Positions 18,122-26,165 of a DNA stretch of 64,000 nt are shown here, piece by piece (the first letter of the stretch is position 1; every line of letters starts with the position of its first letter). The stretch comes from Methylobacillus flagellatus_A (GTDB taxonomy: Bacteria; Pseudomonadota; Gammaproteobacteria; Burkholderiales; Methylophilaceae). Both the position numbers and the translations under genes were made by a program. The notes beneath the pieces are model-generated. The model had not been told where the DNA came from and searched no databases. It saw nothing but the letters and a program-made list of their open reading frames with translations. Location: NCBI RefSeq assembly GCF_031344055.1, contig NZ_JADBEN010000005.1. One strand, 5' to 3'.

Positions 18122-19136
18122 CGCGCACCACCGTCAAGGCATCCAACGCTTGCCCATGACTGGTCAATGCCGTGGCCAGTGCCGGCAGCTCAGCCTGCAG
18201 GCGCTTGATGACTGCATGGTCCGCCGCGGCAATACGCACGCGCAAGCGCCCTGCATGCAAGGTGATGTTCGCAGCGATGGCGCCCAGGCTCGGCAGCTCC
18301 AGCCGCACATTGCTTGATACCGGCCTGTCCTCGGGATCAGCGTTCGCGCCATGCTCGTCGGGATTGACCATCCCTTCGTGCAACTGCACCTGCCAATCCA
18401 TTTTCTGCCCGGGCCAGACTTCTCCCTGCCAATGGATGCGTTGGTTCTCCAGCACGGCAATCTGCTTGTTGATCATGGATTCAGCGGCTATATGCGGCTG
18501 GTTCTGCGGCTCCTGCAACAGGTTGGCCAACGGCAGCTTGCCCGCAGTGAACTTTTCAAGGTGTGATTCGTAGAACAGGCCGGAAGTGGTCAATGCCCGC
18601 TGGATGTCCTGCGCCATCACGCGCGGGTTTTGCGGTGCATGCGTCACGACCTGCTGGCCAGCCAAGGTCTTGGAGGTTTCACCATTGGCTGCCTGTGCCA
18701 GTTGCTGGCTCAGGATACGCGCCCCGCTGCTGAGCGCAGCCGAAACGCCCTGGTCGGCTGCCGGTGTCGCCAAGGGCGTGGCGGACAGCAACGTGCCCGG
18801 CGGTTTTGCCGTGTCGAGCTGTCCAGCCTGCTGGCTCAGCAAGCGGAAAGTAGGAACGGGATTGTCGCCTACGAATCGAAGCAGCATCTGCTGACCGACG
18901 GCAGCCTGCCGGCCAAGCTCCATCTTGAAGGTGTTGCCCTGCACGTTGACCTGGAAGACGCCGGGCTGCAGGCGGCTCATCACCTGGCCGAAGTAACTCT
19001 GCCCCTTGGTCAGCTGGGCGATGCGGAAATTAAGGTCCTGGACATTGCTGGCAATCTCCTCGACCGCCTGCGCCGGCGCGACCCTGGCAAGCGGGGCGAC
19101 AGCGGCGGCAGGATCGGGAGATTGCTTTATAATCAT
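18114..19136 (-). CDS. FliK-like flagellar hook-length control domain protein (second copy)
   Basis: This 340-residue protein has a C-terminal domain (about 250-335: HWQGEVWPGQKMDWQVQLHE, then VRLELPSLGAIAANITLHAG) resembling the Flg_hook domain of FliK. The N-terminal part is Gln/Ala-rich. It differs clearly from the fliK at 10639-11766. It overlaps fliT by 4 bases and the FlhB-like gene by 8, so it belongs to the fliC-flaG-fliDST transcript. A FliK/FlhB-domain pair at the end of the filament operon suggests an accessory substrate switch, an inference from domain pairing. Confidence 0.8.
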   Translation of the reverse strand: MIIKQSPDPAAAVAPLARVAPAQAVEEIASNVQDLNFRIAQLTKGQSYFGQVMSRLQPGVFQVNVQGNTFKMELGRQAAVGQQMLLRFVGDNPVPTFRLLSQQAGQLDTAKPPGTLLSATPLATPAADQGVSAALSSGARILSQQLAQAANGETSKTLAGQQVVTHAPQNPRVMAQDIQRALTTSGLFYESHLEKFTAGKLPLANLLQEPQNQPHIAAESMINKQIAVLENQRIHWQGEVWPGQKMDWQVQLHEGMVNPDEHGANADPEDRPVSSNVRLELPSLGAIAANITLHAGRLRVRIAAADHAVIKRLQAELPALATALTSHGQALDALTVVRDE

Positions 19137-19474
19137 CTGCCGGGCCGTATCAACTGCTTGTAGGTATCGAACATCTGCCGGTTGGCAGCGTTATTGGTGA
19201 GGATATCGGAAAGACGCACCATCCAGGGATCGATGATGTTGCGGATTTCACGGTCGGAATCCAGGATGCGCTTGAGATGGGAAAACTTGATTTTCTGCTC
19301 AGGCTCGCGCAAGGGCTCGTCGCATTTATCCTCATCCGCACGCTTGATACGCGCGGCGCACTCTGCCTCGAGCACAGCCAGCTTTTCCCAGTCATGCTGC
19401 TTGGCGGCCGCCAGCATTTGGTCGGTAATGTCCGCCACGGCCGCATATAAAGACAAGGTTTGCTGAGTGCTCAT
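19133..19474 (-). CDS. fliT: Flagellar export chaperone FliT
   Basis: FliT is the export chaperone of the filament cap FliD. The product has 113 residues, starting MSTQQTLSLYAAVADITDQM at 19474. That start overlaps the fliS stop in an ATGA arrangement, which decides it over a much longer upstream reading that would run back through fliS. The sequence is helical, and the segment DILTNNAANRQMFDTYKQLI fits the family. Conservation is low, so position after fliD-fliS counts heavily. Confidence 0.88.
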   Translation of the reverse strand: MSTQQTLSLYAAVADITDQMLAAAKQHDWEKLAVLEAECAARIKRADEDKCDEPLREPEQKIKFSHLKRILDSDREIRNIIDPWMVRLSDILTNNAANRQMFDTYKQLIRPGR

Positions 19475-19929
19475 GAATATGCCTTTTCCAACTGGTGCTG
19501 GTTTTGTTGTGGAGTTTCCTGACGCGGAGCCGCATCCGGCGCTTGGCCCGCCAGGGCGGACCAGGCCTCGTTCAGTTCGTTGAGCAATCTTACCACCTCT
19601 TCTACTGCCGCAATATCGCTTTGGCTGTTGGCAAGATACAGGCGCTTGCTCATGTAGGCGTACAAGGAGTCCAGGCTGTCGGCGATCTCTCCGCCGGCCT
19701 TGCTGTCGAGGCTGGCGCGCAAGCCATTTTCTATGATCGAAATCGCCTTGGTCAGGTCGGCGCTCTTGCTCGCATAATCCTGCTCGCGGATATGCTTGAT
19801 GGCAAGGTTGCATGCGGCAATCGCGCCTTCATACAACATGACGATCAAGCGGGTAGGACTGGCAGCCACCACGCCAGTTTCCACCCCGACCTTTGCATAG
19901 GCATTGACACCTGCGTTGAACCCGAACAT
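19471..19929 (-). CDS. fliS: Flagellar export chaperone FliS
   Basis: FliS is the cytoplasmic chaperone of flagellin. The 152-residue sequence begins MFGFNAGVNAYAKVGVETGV and has the signature SPTRLIVMLYEGAIAACNLA. The later segment LDSLYAYMSKRLYLANSQSD is also typical. It is a little longer at the C-terminus than E. coli FliS (136), with a Gln-rich tail. It lies 14 bases after fliD and overlaps fliT. Confidence 0.96.
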   Translation of the reverse strand: MFGFNAGVNAYAKVGVETGVVAASPTRLIVMLYEGAIAACNLAIKHIREQDYASKSADLTKAISIIENGLRASLDSKAGGEIADSLDSLYAYMSKRLYLANSQSDIAAVEEVVRLLNELNEAWSALAGQAPDAAPRQETPQQNQHQLEKAYS

Positions 19930-19943
19930 GAAAGCTCCTTAAA

Positions 19944-21950
19944 TTAATTGTTAGCACTAATCGATGCTAGTTGCTGGGTAAGATAGGACTGGGTGGTCTG
20001 CATCTGGGTCATCAAGACATCCAGCGCCACAAACTGGGCGCGATAACGCGCCTCCACTGCCGTCAACCTGACTTGCATCGCCTCTTCCTGCTTGGTCACG
20101 CGCTTGATGGAGTCCTGCAGGCCGTCGGTCCTGCTGGCGAGCAGGCCGGTATCGCTGACAAACCCTTTGACCAGCTCGTTCAACTGCGCGGCATAGCCCA
20201 GACTTAACGAGACACTGCCCCTGTCACCGATTGCAGTTCCGCGAACCGATACCACCAGGCCTTCTGCCGGATTGCCGACGGCGGTACTCGTCAGCACTTG
20301 TCCCTTACCCGTCGCCTCGGCTCCATTGATGGTGCCAGCGACATCCAGGCCTTCGACGGAAACCGGATCGCTGCCAAACAGGCTGCTCGCCGCTGTTCCG
20401 CCGGTAACTTCCACGGTTGAACCGCTACCGTATTCCGGAGAAATGATTTTCAGCATCCCGCCCTCGACGGCCACTTCCGCAGAGGACTTGGCATTCGCAA
20501 GCTGTGTCCGCAGCTGCTGCGCAAGTTCTTCCACCGAGGCATAGCTGCCTGCGGCAAGTGTCAGGTTGTAGCTTGAGCCGTTGATTTTGACCGCAAGCGT
20601 ATCGTTCACGCCGGCGAGGATATTCAGGTCAGGCGCGGCGCTTCCGGTCAATGCGCCGCGCGTGGCGGCCTGGGTGATGTTGATGGCATAATTGCCAGGC
20701 TGGGTCTTGCTTCCCTGGGTCACGAACCGTGTTTCGACATCCGAAGCGCTCCCCACGGCGGCGAACAGCTTGGCAACGTCGTCCAGGTTGGTTTCAATGG
20801 CTTTTTCCAGCTTGCTGGAATCCAGGGCCAGGGAGCCATCGCGCTGTATGGCGACACCGATTTGGCTGAGCGAGCTGAAATTATCCGTACCGCCAACAGA
20901 TTTGGTAAGCGCCATCTTGATCTGGGAGGAAATCGAGCGCGCTGTCGCGTCCCCGAGCAATGCGCCGTTTTTTCTATCGGCAGCCGTCGTCGTGCTGTCG
21001 TCAAACTTGGTGAGGTTGCGCAATGTAGTATTCACTGCATTGAACGCATTGACAAAAGCGGTGACCGACTCCTTGATGGCAGTCACGTTCTTAGTCACGT
21101 TCAAGGAAACAGCCGTATCGGGGCTGGCCTTGAATAAATTCAGCGTAATGCCGTTCAAGACGCCGGTCACGACATTGCTAGCGCTTTCGACATCGATACC
21201 GTCGATGTTGAGCTTGGCGTTGCGTGCCTCCTGCAATTCAACCAGGTTCTTGCCCGTGCCTGAAGTAGCCGCAGGATCGTAGGCAAGCTGGGAGAGGCCG
21301 CCGCCGTCCATATTGTCGCCATCGTCATCGGCAATGCTCACCTTGATGCTGTTGACTTCCCCAGACTCTTTTGAAGTCAGCACCAGGCGGCCACCGCCAT
21401 TCTGGCCGTCATTGACAATCGTCGCAGTGACCCCCATGTCGCCTGCGTTGATGGCATCCCGGATGCCCGCAAGGCTATTGTTGGAGGCGGAGATGGTCAC
21501 GCTTTTCGCCGCCTTGTCGGGATTGGCCGTAAAGGTATTGGTGGCCTCGTCATACGTGCCCAGCGCGATGGTAATCGTGCCGGTGCCGACTGCGGCGCTG
21601 GTGCTGGAGAAATTTGAAGTGGCTACCTTATGCGATTGTGCAAGCTGGCCGACCTTGATCGCATAATTGCTGACGGTTGCGCTGCCGCTGGAAGTCGCGG
21701 TAAACACCGCGCTGTCGCCCGAAGTGGCAGACTGCACATTGAACTTGCTGCTGGTGGAAAGGTTGGCCAGCGCCGTCTGGAAACTGGAAAGCGAACTCTG
21801 CAAGGTCGCATAGGCCGAAATCTTGGACTGGTAGGATGTCTTCTGCTCACTCAGCAATGTCAACGGCCTTTGTTCGACAGTCATCAGACTGCTGACAATC
21901 GCATCAATATCAAAATTGGTACTGGCAGAAATCCCGCTAGTGCTTGCCAT
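19944..21950 (-). CDS. fliD: Flagellar filament cap protein FliD
   Basis: FliD (HAP2) caps the filament and directs flagellin folding at the tip. The 668-residue protein shows an N-terminal FliD_N domain (FDIDAIVSSLMTVEQRPLTL) and the C-terminal FliD_C region (DGLQDSIKRVTKQEEAMQVR and the ending QTTQSYLTQQLASISANN). The length is greater than E. coli FliD (468), reflecting a large variable middle rich in Thr, Ser, Ala and Gly. It follows flaG by 36 bases. Confidence 0.95.
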   Translation of the reverse strand: MASTSGISASTNFDIDAIVSSLMTVEQRPLTLLSEQKTSYQSKISAYATLQSSLSSFQTALANLSTSSKFNVQSATSGDSAVFTATSSGSATVSNYAIKVGQLAQSHKVATSNFSSTSAAVGTGTITIALGTYDEATNTFTANPDKAAKSVTISASNNSLAGIRDAINAGDMGVTATIVNDGQNGGGRLVLTSKESGEVNSIKVSIADDDGDNMDGGGLSQLAYDPAATSGTGKNLVELQEARNAKLNIDGIDVESASNVVTGVLNGITLNLFKASPDTAVSLNVTKNVTAIKESVTAFVNAFNAVNTTLRNLTKFDDSTTTAADRKNGALLGDATARSISSQIKMALTKSVGGTDNFSSLSQIGVAIQRDGSLALDSSKLEKAIETNLDDVAKLFAAVGSASDVETRFVTQGSKTQPGNYAINITQAATRGALTGSAAPDLNILAGVNDTLAVKINGSSYNLTLAAGSYASVEELAQQLRTQLANAKSSAEVAVEGGMLKIISPEYGSGSTVEVTGGTAASSLFGSDPVSVEGLDVAGTINGAEATGKGQVLTSTAVGNPAEGLVVSVRGTAIGDRGSVSLSLGYAAQLNELVKGFVSDTGLLASRTDGLQDSIKRVTKQEEAMQVRLTAVEARYRAQFVALDVLMTQMQTTQSYLTQQLASISANN

Positions 21951-21986
21951 GACGATCCTCGCTTCCCTGAATACTTGAAATTAAAG

Positions 21987-22340
21987 TCAGGCTGTCTGCC
22001 TGATGATCAATCCCTGTAAATTATCCAGCGCCTTGGAAATCGCCAGCACCTCTTCACTAGGGATCTGCCGCAATACTTTCTGCGTCTCGGAATCCACCAC
22101 CTTGACCACGACCCGGCCGGAATCGACATCAGTGGAAAACTGGATCGACTGCATGATGGGCGAGATAAACTCGTTGATCCGTTCCACCGCGGACTGGACA
22201 TCGGCATCACTTGCCACGGACGCCTGTTGCTCCGGTTCTTTTGATCCAGCTCCCGGCAAGGATGCGACAGGCCCAGTATTGCGTACTGTAGAAGGCAGGC
22301 TACCTGCCTGACTGTATGCTTCTATGTTCGTGATCGCCAT
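21987..22340 (-). CDS. flaG: FlaG family protein
   Basis: FlaG is a small protein commonly encoded between flagellin and FliD that affects filament length. It is 117 residues from ATG 22340 (MAITNIEAYSQ), preferred because GAGGAG stands six bases upstream; a longer upstream start would add 6 residues. The conserved half is QSIQFSTDVDSGRVVVKVVD followed by VLRQIPSEEVLAISKALDNL, which defines the family. Cotranscribed between fliC and fliD. Confidence 0.93.
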   Translation of the reverse strand: MAITNIEAYSQAGSLPSTVRNTGPVASLPGAGSKEPEQQASVASDADVQSAVERINEFISPIMQSIQFSTDVDSGRVVVKVVDSETQKVLRQIPSEEVLAISKALDNLQGLIIRQTA

Positions 22341-22360
22341 GTTGAACTCCTCAAGCAAAA

Positions 22361-22393
22361 CCCGCAGCTTCCTTCATTCAAGAAAACTGCGGG
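22361..22393 (-). terminator. Terminator hairpin after fliC
   Basis: On the reverse strand CCCGCAG (22387-22393) pairs with CTGCGGG (22361-22367) and is followed by TTTTG. It lies between fliC and flaG, so it would make most fliC mRNA monocistronic with some readthrough into flaG-fliD, a pattern common for flagellin genes. Confidence 0.7.
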
Positions 22394-22419
22394 ATTTTCA
22401 TACTTAACCTGCCGCCTGC

Positions 22420-23277
22420 TTAGCCTTGGAGCAAGGTCAATACATTGTTTGGCACGGAGTTGGCCTGCGCCAGCATCGCAGTACCCGCCTGTTGCAGAAT
22501 CTGCGCCCGGGTCAGGTTGGCCGTTTCCGCAGCGAAGTCGGCATCCAGGATACGGGACTTGGCAGCAGACTGGTTCTCGACCGATACCTGCAAGCTGCTG
22601 ATCACGGACTCGAATCGGTTTTGCACGGCACCCAAGGTGGCGCGGCTGGTGTTCACTTGATCCAAGGCCGTATCAATCGCAGTAATCGCTGCAGTCGCAT
22701 TGTCAGCAGCCGTACCACTGATCGCAATACCGGTTGCAGCCGCAGTAGCCACGCCAGCGGCAGTAGAGCTACCGGAAGTCAAATCAATCTCGTCTACAGT
22801 GATGGTATCTTGAGCACCTGTACCGGCACCTACCTGGAATGTCAATGAACCAGCAGTACCAGCAAACAACGCCTTGTTATTGAACTTGGTACCGTCCGTC
22901 AGGCGGGTGATTTCATCTTGCAATTGCTTGAATTCAGCCTGCAGGTTGTCGCGATCGCCTTCTTCATTGGTCGCATTGGCGGACTGCACAGCCAGTTCAC
23001 GCATACGCTGCAAGGCGTCGGTAATCTTGCCAAGCGCGCCTTCTGCAGTCTGTGCCAGGGAAATCGCATCATTGGCGTTACGGATTGCCACTGTCTGGCC
23101 GCGAATTTGCGCATCCATACGGGTAGCAATGGAAAGGCCAGCAGCGTCGTCCTTGGCGCTGTTGACGCGCAGGCCGGAAGACAAGCGTTGCAGGGATGAA
23201 TTCAGACTGGATTGCGAAGTCGTCAGGTTACGTTGCGCATTCAGCGAAGCCAGGTTGGTGTTGATAACTGCAGCCAT
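22420..23277 (-). CDS. fliC: Flagellin FliC
   Basis: This is the filament subunit. It has the classical N-terminal D0/D1 (MAAVINTNLASLNAQRNLTT, SGLRVNSAKDDAAGLSIATR) and C-terminal D1/D0 (ENQSAAKSRILDADFAAETA, ending NSVPNNVLTLLQG). At 285 residues it is short: the variable middle is only about 60 residues (roughly 145-200), rich in Thr, Ala and Gly, so surface domains D2/D3 are nearly absent. A strong ribosome binding site (GGAGAACC) and a sigma-28 promoter precede it. Confidence 0.97.
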   Translation of the reverse strand: MAAVINTNLASLNAQRNLTTSQSSLNSSLQRLSSGLRVNSAKDDAAGLSIATRMDAQIRGQTVAIRNANDAISLAQTAEGALGKITDALQRMRELAVQSANATNEEGDRDNLQAEFKQLQDEITRLTDGTKFNNKALFAGTAGSLTFQVGAGTGAQDTITVDEIDLTSGSSTAAGVATAAATGIAISGTAADNATAAITAIDTALDQVNTSRATLGAVQNRFESVISSLQVSVENQSAAKSRILDADFAAETANLTRAQILQQAGTAMLAQANSVPNNVLTLLQG

Positions 23278-23370
23278 GTTGGTTCTCCTTCGATTTAGTT
23301 AATTTCCATCAAACACTTTGTTGCGTTTGGTATCGCTTTACAGTCTTGAATCACATCACTGTTAAGACTG

Positions 23371-23397
23371 TTATCGGTCGCTTCGGGAGAAAATTTA
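23371..23397 (-). promoter_or_regulatory. Sigma-28 (FliA) promoter for fliC
   Basis: Read on the reverse strand, TAAA (23394-23397), a 15-base spacer and ACCGATAA (23371-23378) match the FliA consensus TAAA-N15-GCCGATAA at seven of eight -10 positions. It lies about 95 bases upstream of the flagellin start, leaving a leader of around 85-90 bases. Confidence 0.8.
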
Positions 23398-23727
23398 GGA
23401 GCTTTACTGCACTTGTTTTTCTCTCGAGTAGCATCTGATTGCAATGCCATGCCCCTGATGTCGGATTGATTAAAAAAATCTTTAGAGCCCTCTCCTTCCT
23501 GCAATGGTCAGGAAAATAAAAATTAATAAAATTCAGCAGGTTAAATAAAAATATAAAAAAATTATATTTTTAACCCTAAAGTTTTCAGGCAGTTGTTTAC
23601 GAAGGTTTGCCTGAATGAAAAGAGCTGATGTTTGAAACAATAGCGGCATCTTACCGGGAGGCAAGACAAGGCAATCGGGATAAAAAGCGGGGTAAAAAGC
23701 GCCAGATCTGCGCTTGAAACTCAGAAT
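23398..23727. other. AT-rich intergenic stretch without convincing gene
   Basis: Between the fliC promoter and repeat copy C the sequence is AT-rich, particularly around 23515-23575. It contains only short open frames (such as one of 67 codons on the reverse strand at 23533-23736) with no ribosome binding site and no recognisable protein features. I see no gene here. Confidence 0.6.
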
Positions 23728-23830
23728 AGCTGACAAACCTCAGCGAAGCGATCCTGGCTAGGCGCTCTGCCGCAGGCAGTACAGTAAAACACAAGGCAGC
23801 AACGACGCAGGAGTGTTTTGTCAGCTGCTC
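23728..23830. repeat. Dispersed palindromic intergenic repeat, copy C
   Basis: The outer arms are AGCTGACAAAC at the left and a GTTTTGTCAGCT-like inverse at the right. The interior carries CAGCGAAGCGATCCTGGCTAG and CTCTGCCGCAGGCAGTAC, the reverse complement of the core in copy B. It abuts the stop codon of the response regulator and lies downstream of it. Confidence 0.85.
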
Positions 23831-24478
23831 TTAATCGATCAGGTCGTTCTTGATCGCGTAGTGCGTGAGCTCTGCGTTATGGCGCAGGTTCAGCTTCTCC
23901 AGCAGCCGTGCCCGGTACATGCTGACGGTCTTGACCGAAAGCGACAGATTGTCGGCAATTTCACTGACGGACAAACCCGACGCGATCATGGTCAGCGTCT
24001 GGAACTCACGGTTGGAGAGCGTATCGTGGATAGGTTTATCCAGGCCCCCGTCCACTTGGTCGGCCAGCGCCAATGCCACTTCCGCGCTGATGTATTTCTT
24101 GCCCTTGGCAACGGTGCGTATTGCCGTCACCAACTGGTCTGAAGCGCTTTGCTTGCTCAAGTACCCAGCCGCGCCTGCGCGCAGGGCCCGGATCGCATAG
24201 GCATCCTCCCGGTGCATGGACAGCATCAGGACGGCCACGCGGGAATATTCCTTCTTGATGATGTTGCATGCCTCGATACCGCTTCGATCGGGCAGCGAGA
24301 TATCCAGCACCAGCACGTCCACGCCCTTGGTGCCTGCAAGCTTGATGGCTTCAGCCGCGTTCTTCGCATCGGCGACCACTTCTATATCCTCGGTTTCAGC
24401 AAGAATCTGCTTCAAGCCTTCACGCAGGATCGCGTGATCGTCAGCAATAATGACTTTGATAGTGGAAGTGGGCGACAT
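23831..24478 (-). CDS. NarL/FixJ-type two-component response regulator
   Basis: This is a 215-residue transcription factor with an N-terminal receiver (KVIIADDHAILREGLKQIL, phospho-acceptor Asp in VLVLDISLPDRSG near residue 56). Its C-terminal LuxR-type helix-turn-helix is at about 150-205 (LSNREFQTLTMIASGLSVSE, then KTVSMYRARLLEKL). The start is taken at ATG 24478 (MSPTSTIKVIIADDH). It lies 35 bases downstream of the histidine kinase gene and is surely its partner. Its targets are not shown by the sequence, though the neighbouring flagellin and receptor genes are possible. Confidence 0.93.
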   Translation of the reverse strand: MSPTSTIKVIIADDHAILREGLKQILAETEDIEVVADAKNAAEAIKLAGTKGVDVLVLDISLPDRSGIEACNIIKKEYSRVAVLMLSMHREDAYAIRALRAGAAGYLSKQSASDQLVTAIRTVAKGKKYISAEVALALADQVDGGLDKPIHDTLSNREFQTLTMIASGLSVSEIADNLSLSVKTVSMYRARLLEKLNLRHNAELTHYAIKNDLID

Positions 24479-24513
24479 GAGCAATGCTAATGATTAAAAG
24501 TAATTTTTATTAT

Positions 24514-25950
24514 TCAACCGGCAGCCTCGATATTCACGGGTTGCAACGGCAAACTAACGCTGACTATTGTACCCCCTTGCTTGCCGGCTTGCACCCTGCA
24601 TTGTCCAGCTAGAGCCACGGCCCGTTCCGCCATGCCGCTGATACCGAATGCGTTGGCTTTCAGCCTGTCCACCGGCGCAATGCCAACGCCATCATCAATG
24701 ACCTGCATCACGATTTCCTCAAGCGTAGCTTCCAGCGTCACCTCGACGTGGTTGGCCTTGGCATATTTGGCGATATTGGACATGGCCTCCTGGCAAATCC
24801 TGAACAAGGTGATCGCATGGTCGGTAGAAACATCGACTTCCGCATGATTGCAAACAAACTCGCACGGGATGCCGATTTTGTCCACGAATTGGGCAGCCTG
24901 CCACTCCAGGGCAGCCACGATGCCCAACTCAAGGACATTAGGCCGCAAGTCGCTCGCAATCCGGTGCGTAGCTTCAAATGTATCGTCGACGATAGCCTCA
25001 AGCTGCTTGGCCTTGGTAAGCAAGGCCTCCTGCCCAGGCCCCAACCGCTTGATAATGGAAGAGAGTCCAAGCCGGATGGCCGTCAAATTGCCGCCCAGGT
25101 CGTCATGCACCTCCTGGGCAATTCTCAAGCGTTCCTTCTCCTTGATCTGGGCCATTTGGGCAGAAAGCCTTGCCAGCTTTTCATGCGATTGCCGAATCGC
25201 CTGCTGTTCGCGCCGGCTCTGCGTGATATTCGTCATGATGCCCTCCCACACCACGGTACCGTCAGGCATCTTGCGCGGGCTGGCACGCAGGTTGATCCAC
25301 TTGGTATCCTGCCACGCCTGCATCCAGAAACGGCCGGTCCAGTTCAGCACACTCAAACTATGGGCAGACTGGCTGACATTCTTTTCATAAGCTCCGCGAT
25401 CCTCTTCATCGATCAAGGCAAGAAAAATGTCAGGATTGGCAATCAGTACCTCGGCATCTTCGCCCAGCAGCGGCTTGCAAGCATCGCTGAGATAAAGAAA
25501 CCCCATGACGCCATCACGGCTCATATGGGCTTGGTATACCACTCCAGGCGCATTCGAAATCAGGGCGCTCAAGTTGGCGCCTTCGTTCAGCACGTGCAGG
25601 ATATGCCGGCTGAACGCCTGGCTGTCGCGCATCACCAACAACACCCGCCCGCTGCCTCGCCCCACCATGAGCAAGCGGAACTCGCCAAAATAACGGTTGA
25701 TGGTATGCAACTCATGGCTGATATCCGCCACCGCCAGTTCCATCGGCACCGCATCCAGAAGCTCCCTGGCTTCTGGCTCCCTCAACGCCTGCAGCAAGTC
25801 GTCCAAGGGATGATCGGCAATCTGCGCTTCCGCGCCATCCACCAGCACCCCCACCAACTGCAAGCTATGCGGATCGATCGCATAGATATCGTCCAGGGAG
25901 CTCTGCGCAGCGGACTCAAGATACTTGCGGATTTCTGATAGCGGCGACAC
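24514..25950 (-). CDS. Cytoplasmic PAS-type sensor histidine kinase (HisKA_3 family)
   Basis: This 478-residue kinase has no membrane helix. The N-terminal part (1-145) is unrecognised; a PAS/PAC-like domain follows (about 145-250, ending WINLRASPRKMPDGTVVWEG). The HisKA_3 dimerisation domain has the phospho-acceptor histidine in IAQEVHDDLGGNLTAIRLGL, and the HATPase domain has VIDDGVGIAPVDRL and AFGISGMAERAVALAG. The start codon is GTG. It is cotranscribed with the response regulator. The absence of membrane segments implies an intracellular cue, possibly a redox or metabolic one. Confidence 0.92.
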   Translation of the reverse strand: MSPLSEIRKYLESAAQSSLDDIYAIDPHSLQLVGVLVDGAEAQIADHPLDDLLQALREPEARELLDAVPMELAVADISHELHTINRYFGEFRLLMVGRGSGRVLLVMRDSQAFSRHILHVLNEGANLSALISNAPGVVYQAHMSRDGVMGFLYLSDACKPLLGEDAEVLIANPDIFLALIDEEDRGAYEKNVSQSAHSLSVLNWTGRFWMQAWQDTKWINLRASPRKMPDGTVVWEGIMTNITQSRREQQAIRQSHEKLARLSAQMAQIKEKERLRIAQEVHDDLGGNLTAIRLGLSSIIKRLGPGQEALLTKAKQLEAIVDDTFEATHRIASDLRPNVLELGIVAALEWQAAQFVDKIGIPCEFVCNHAEVDVSTDHAITLFRICQEAMSNIAKYAKANHVEVTLEATLEEIVMQVIDDGVGIAPVDRLKANAFGISGMAERAVALAGQCRVQAGKQGGTIVSVSLPLQPVNIEAAG

Positions 25951-26165
25951 GGCAATACCTATTAAAAGTTTCAGGCAAGCCTACCAGAACAATTGATTAA
26001 TTCAAGCTGCGCAAGGTTTCTCCCCAGAGCCGCTCCCCTAGCCGTGCCATATATCCATACACATCTTCCAGACTCATTAAAATAATATTCGTTATATATT
26101 TACAAATATATTGAATTAATATTTAATCCCGCCTTTGTTTCAACTACTTAGCATCGGGGAGATCA

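Noticed and set aside
23533..23736. 67-codon reverse frame between fliC and the response regulator
   Set aside because: No ribosome binding site, no family resemblance, in an AT-rich spacer, and partly within repeat copy C.
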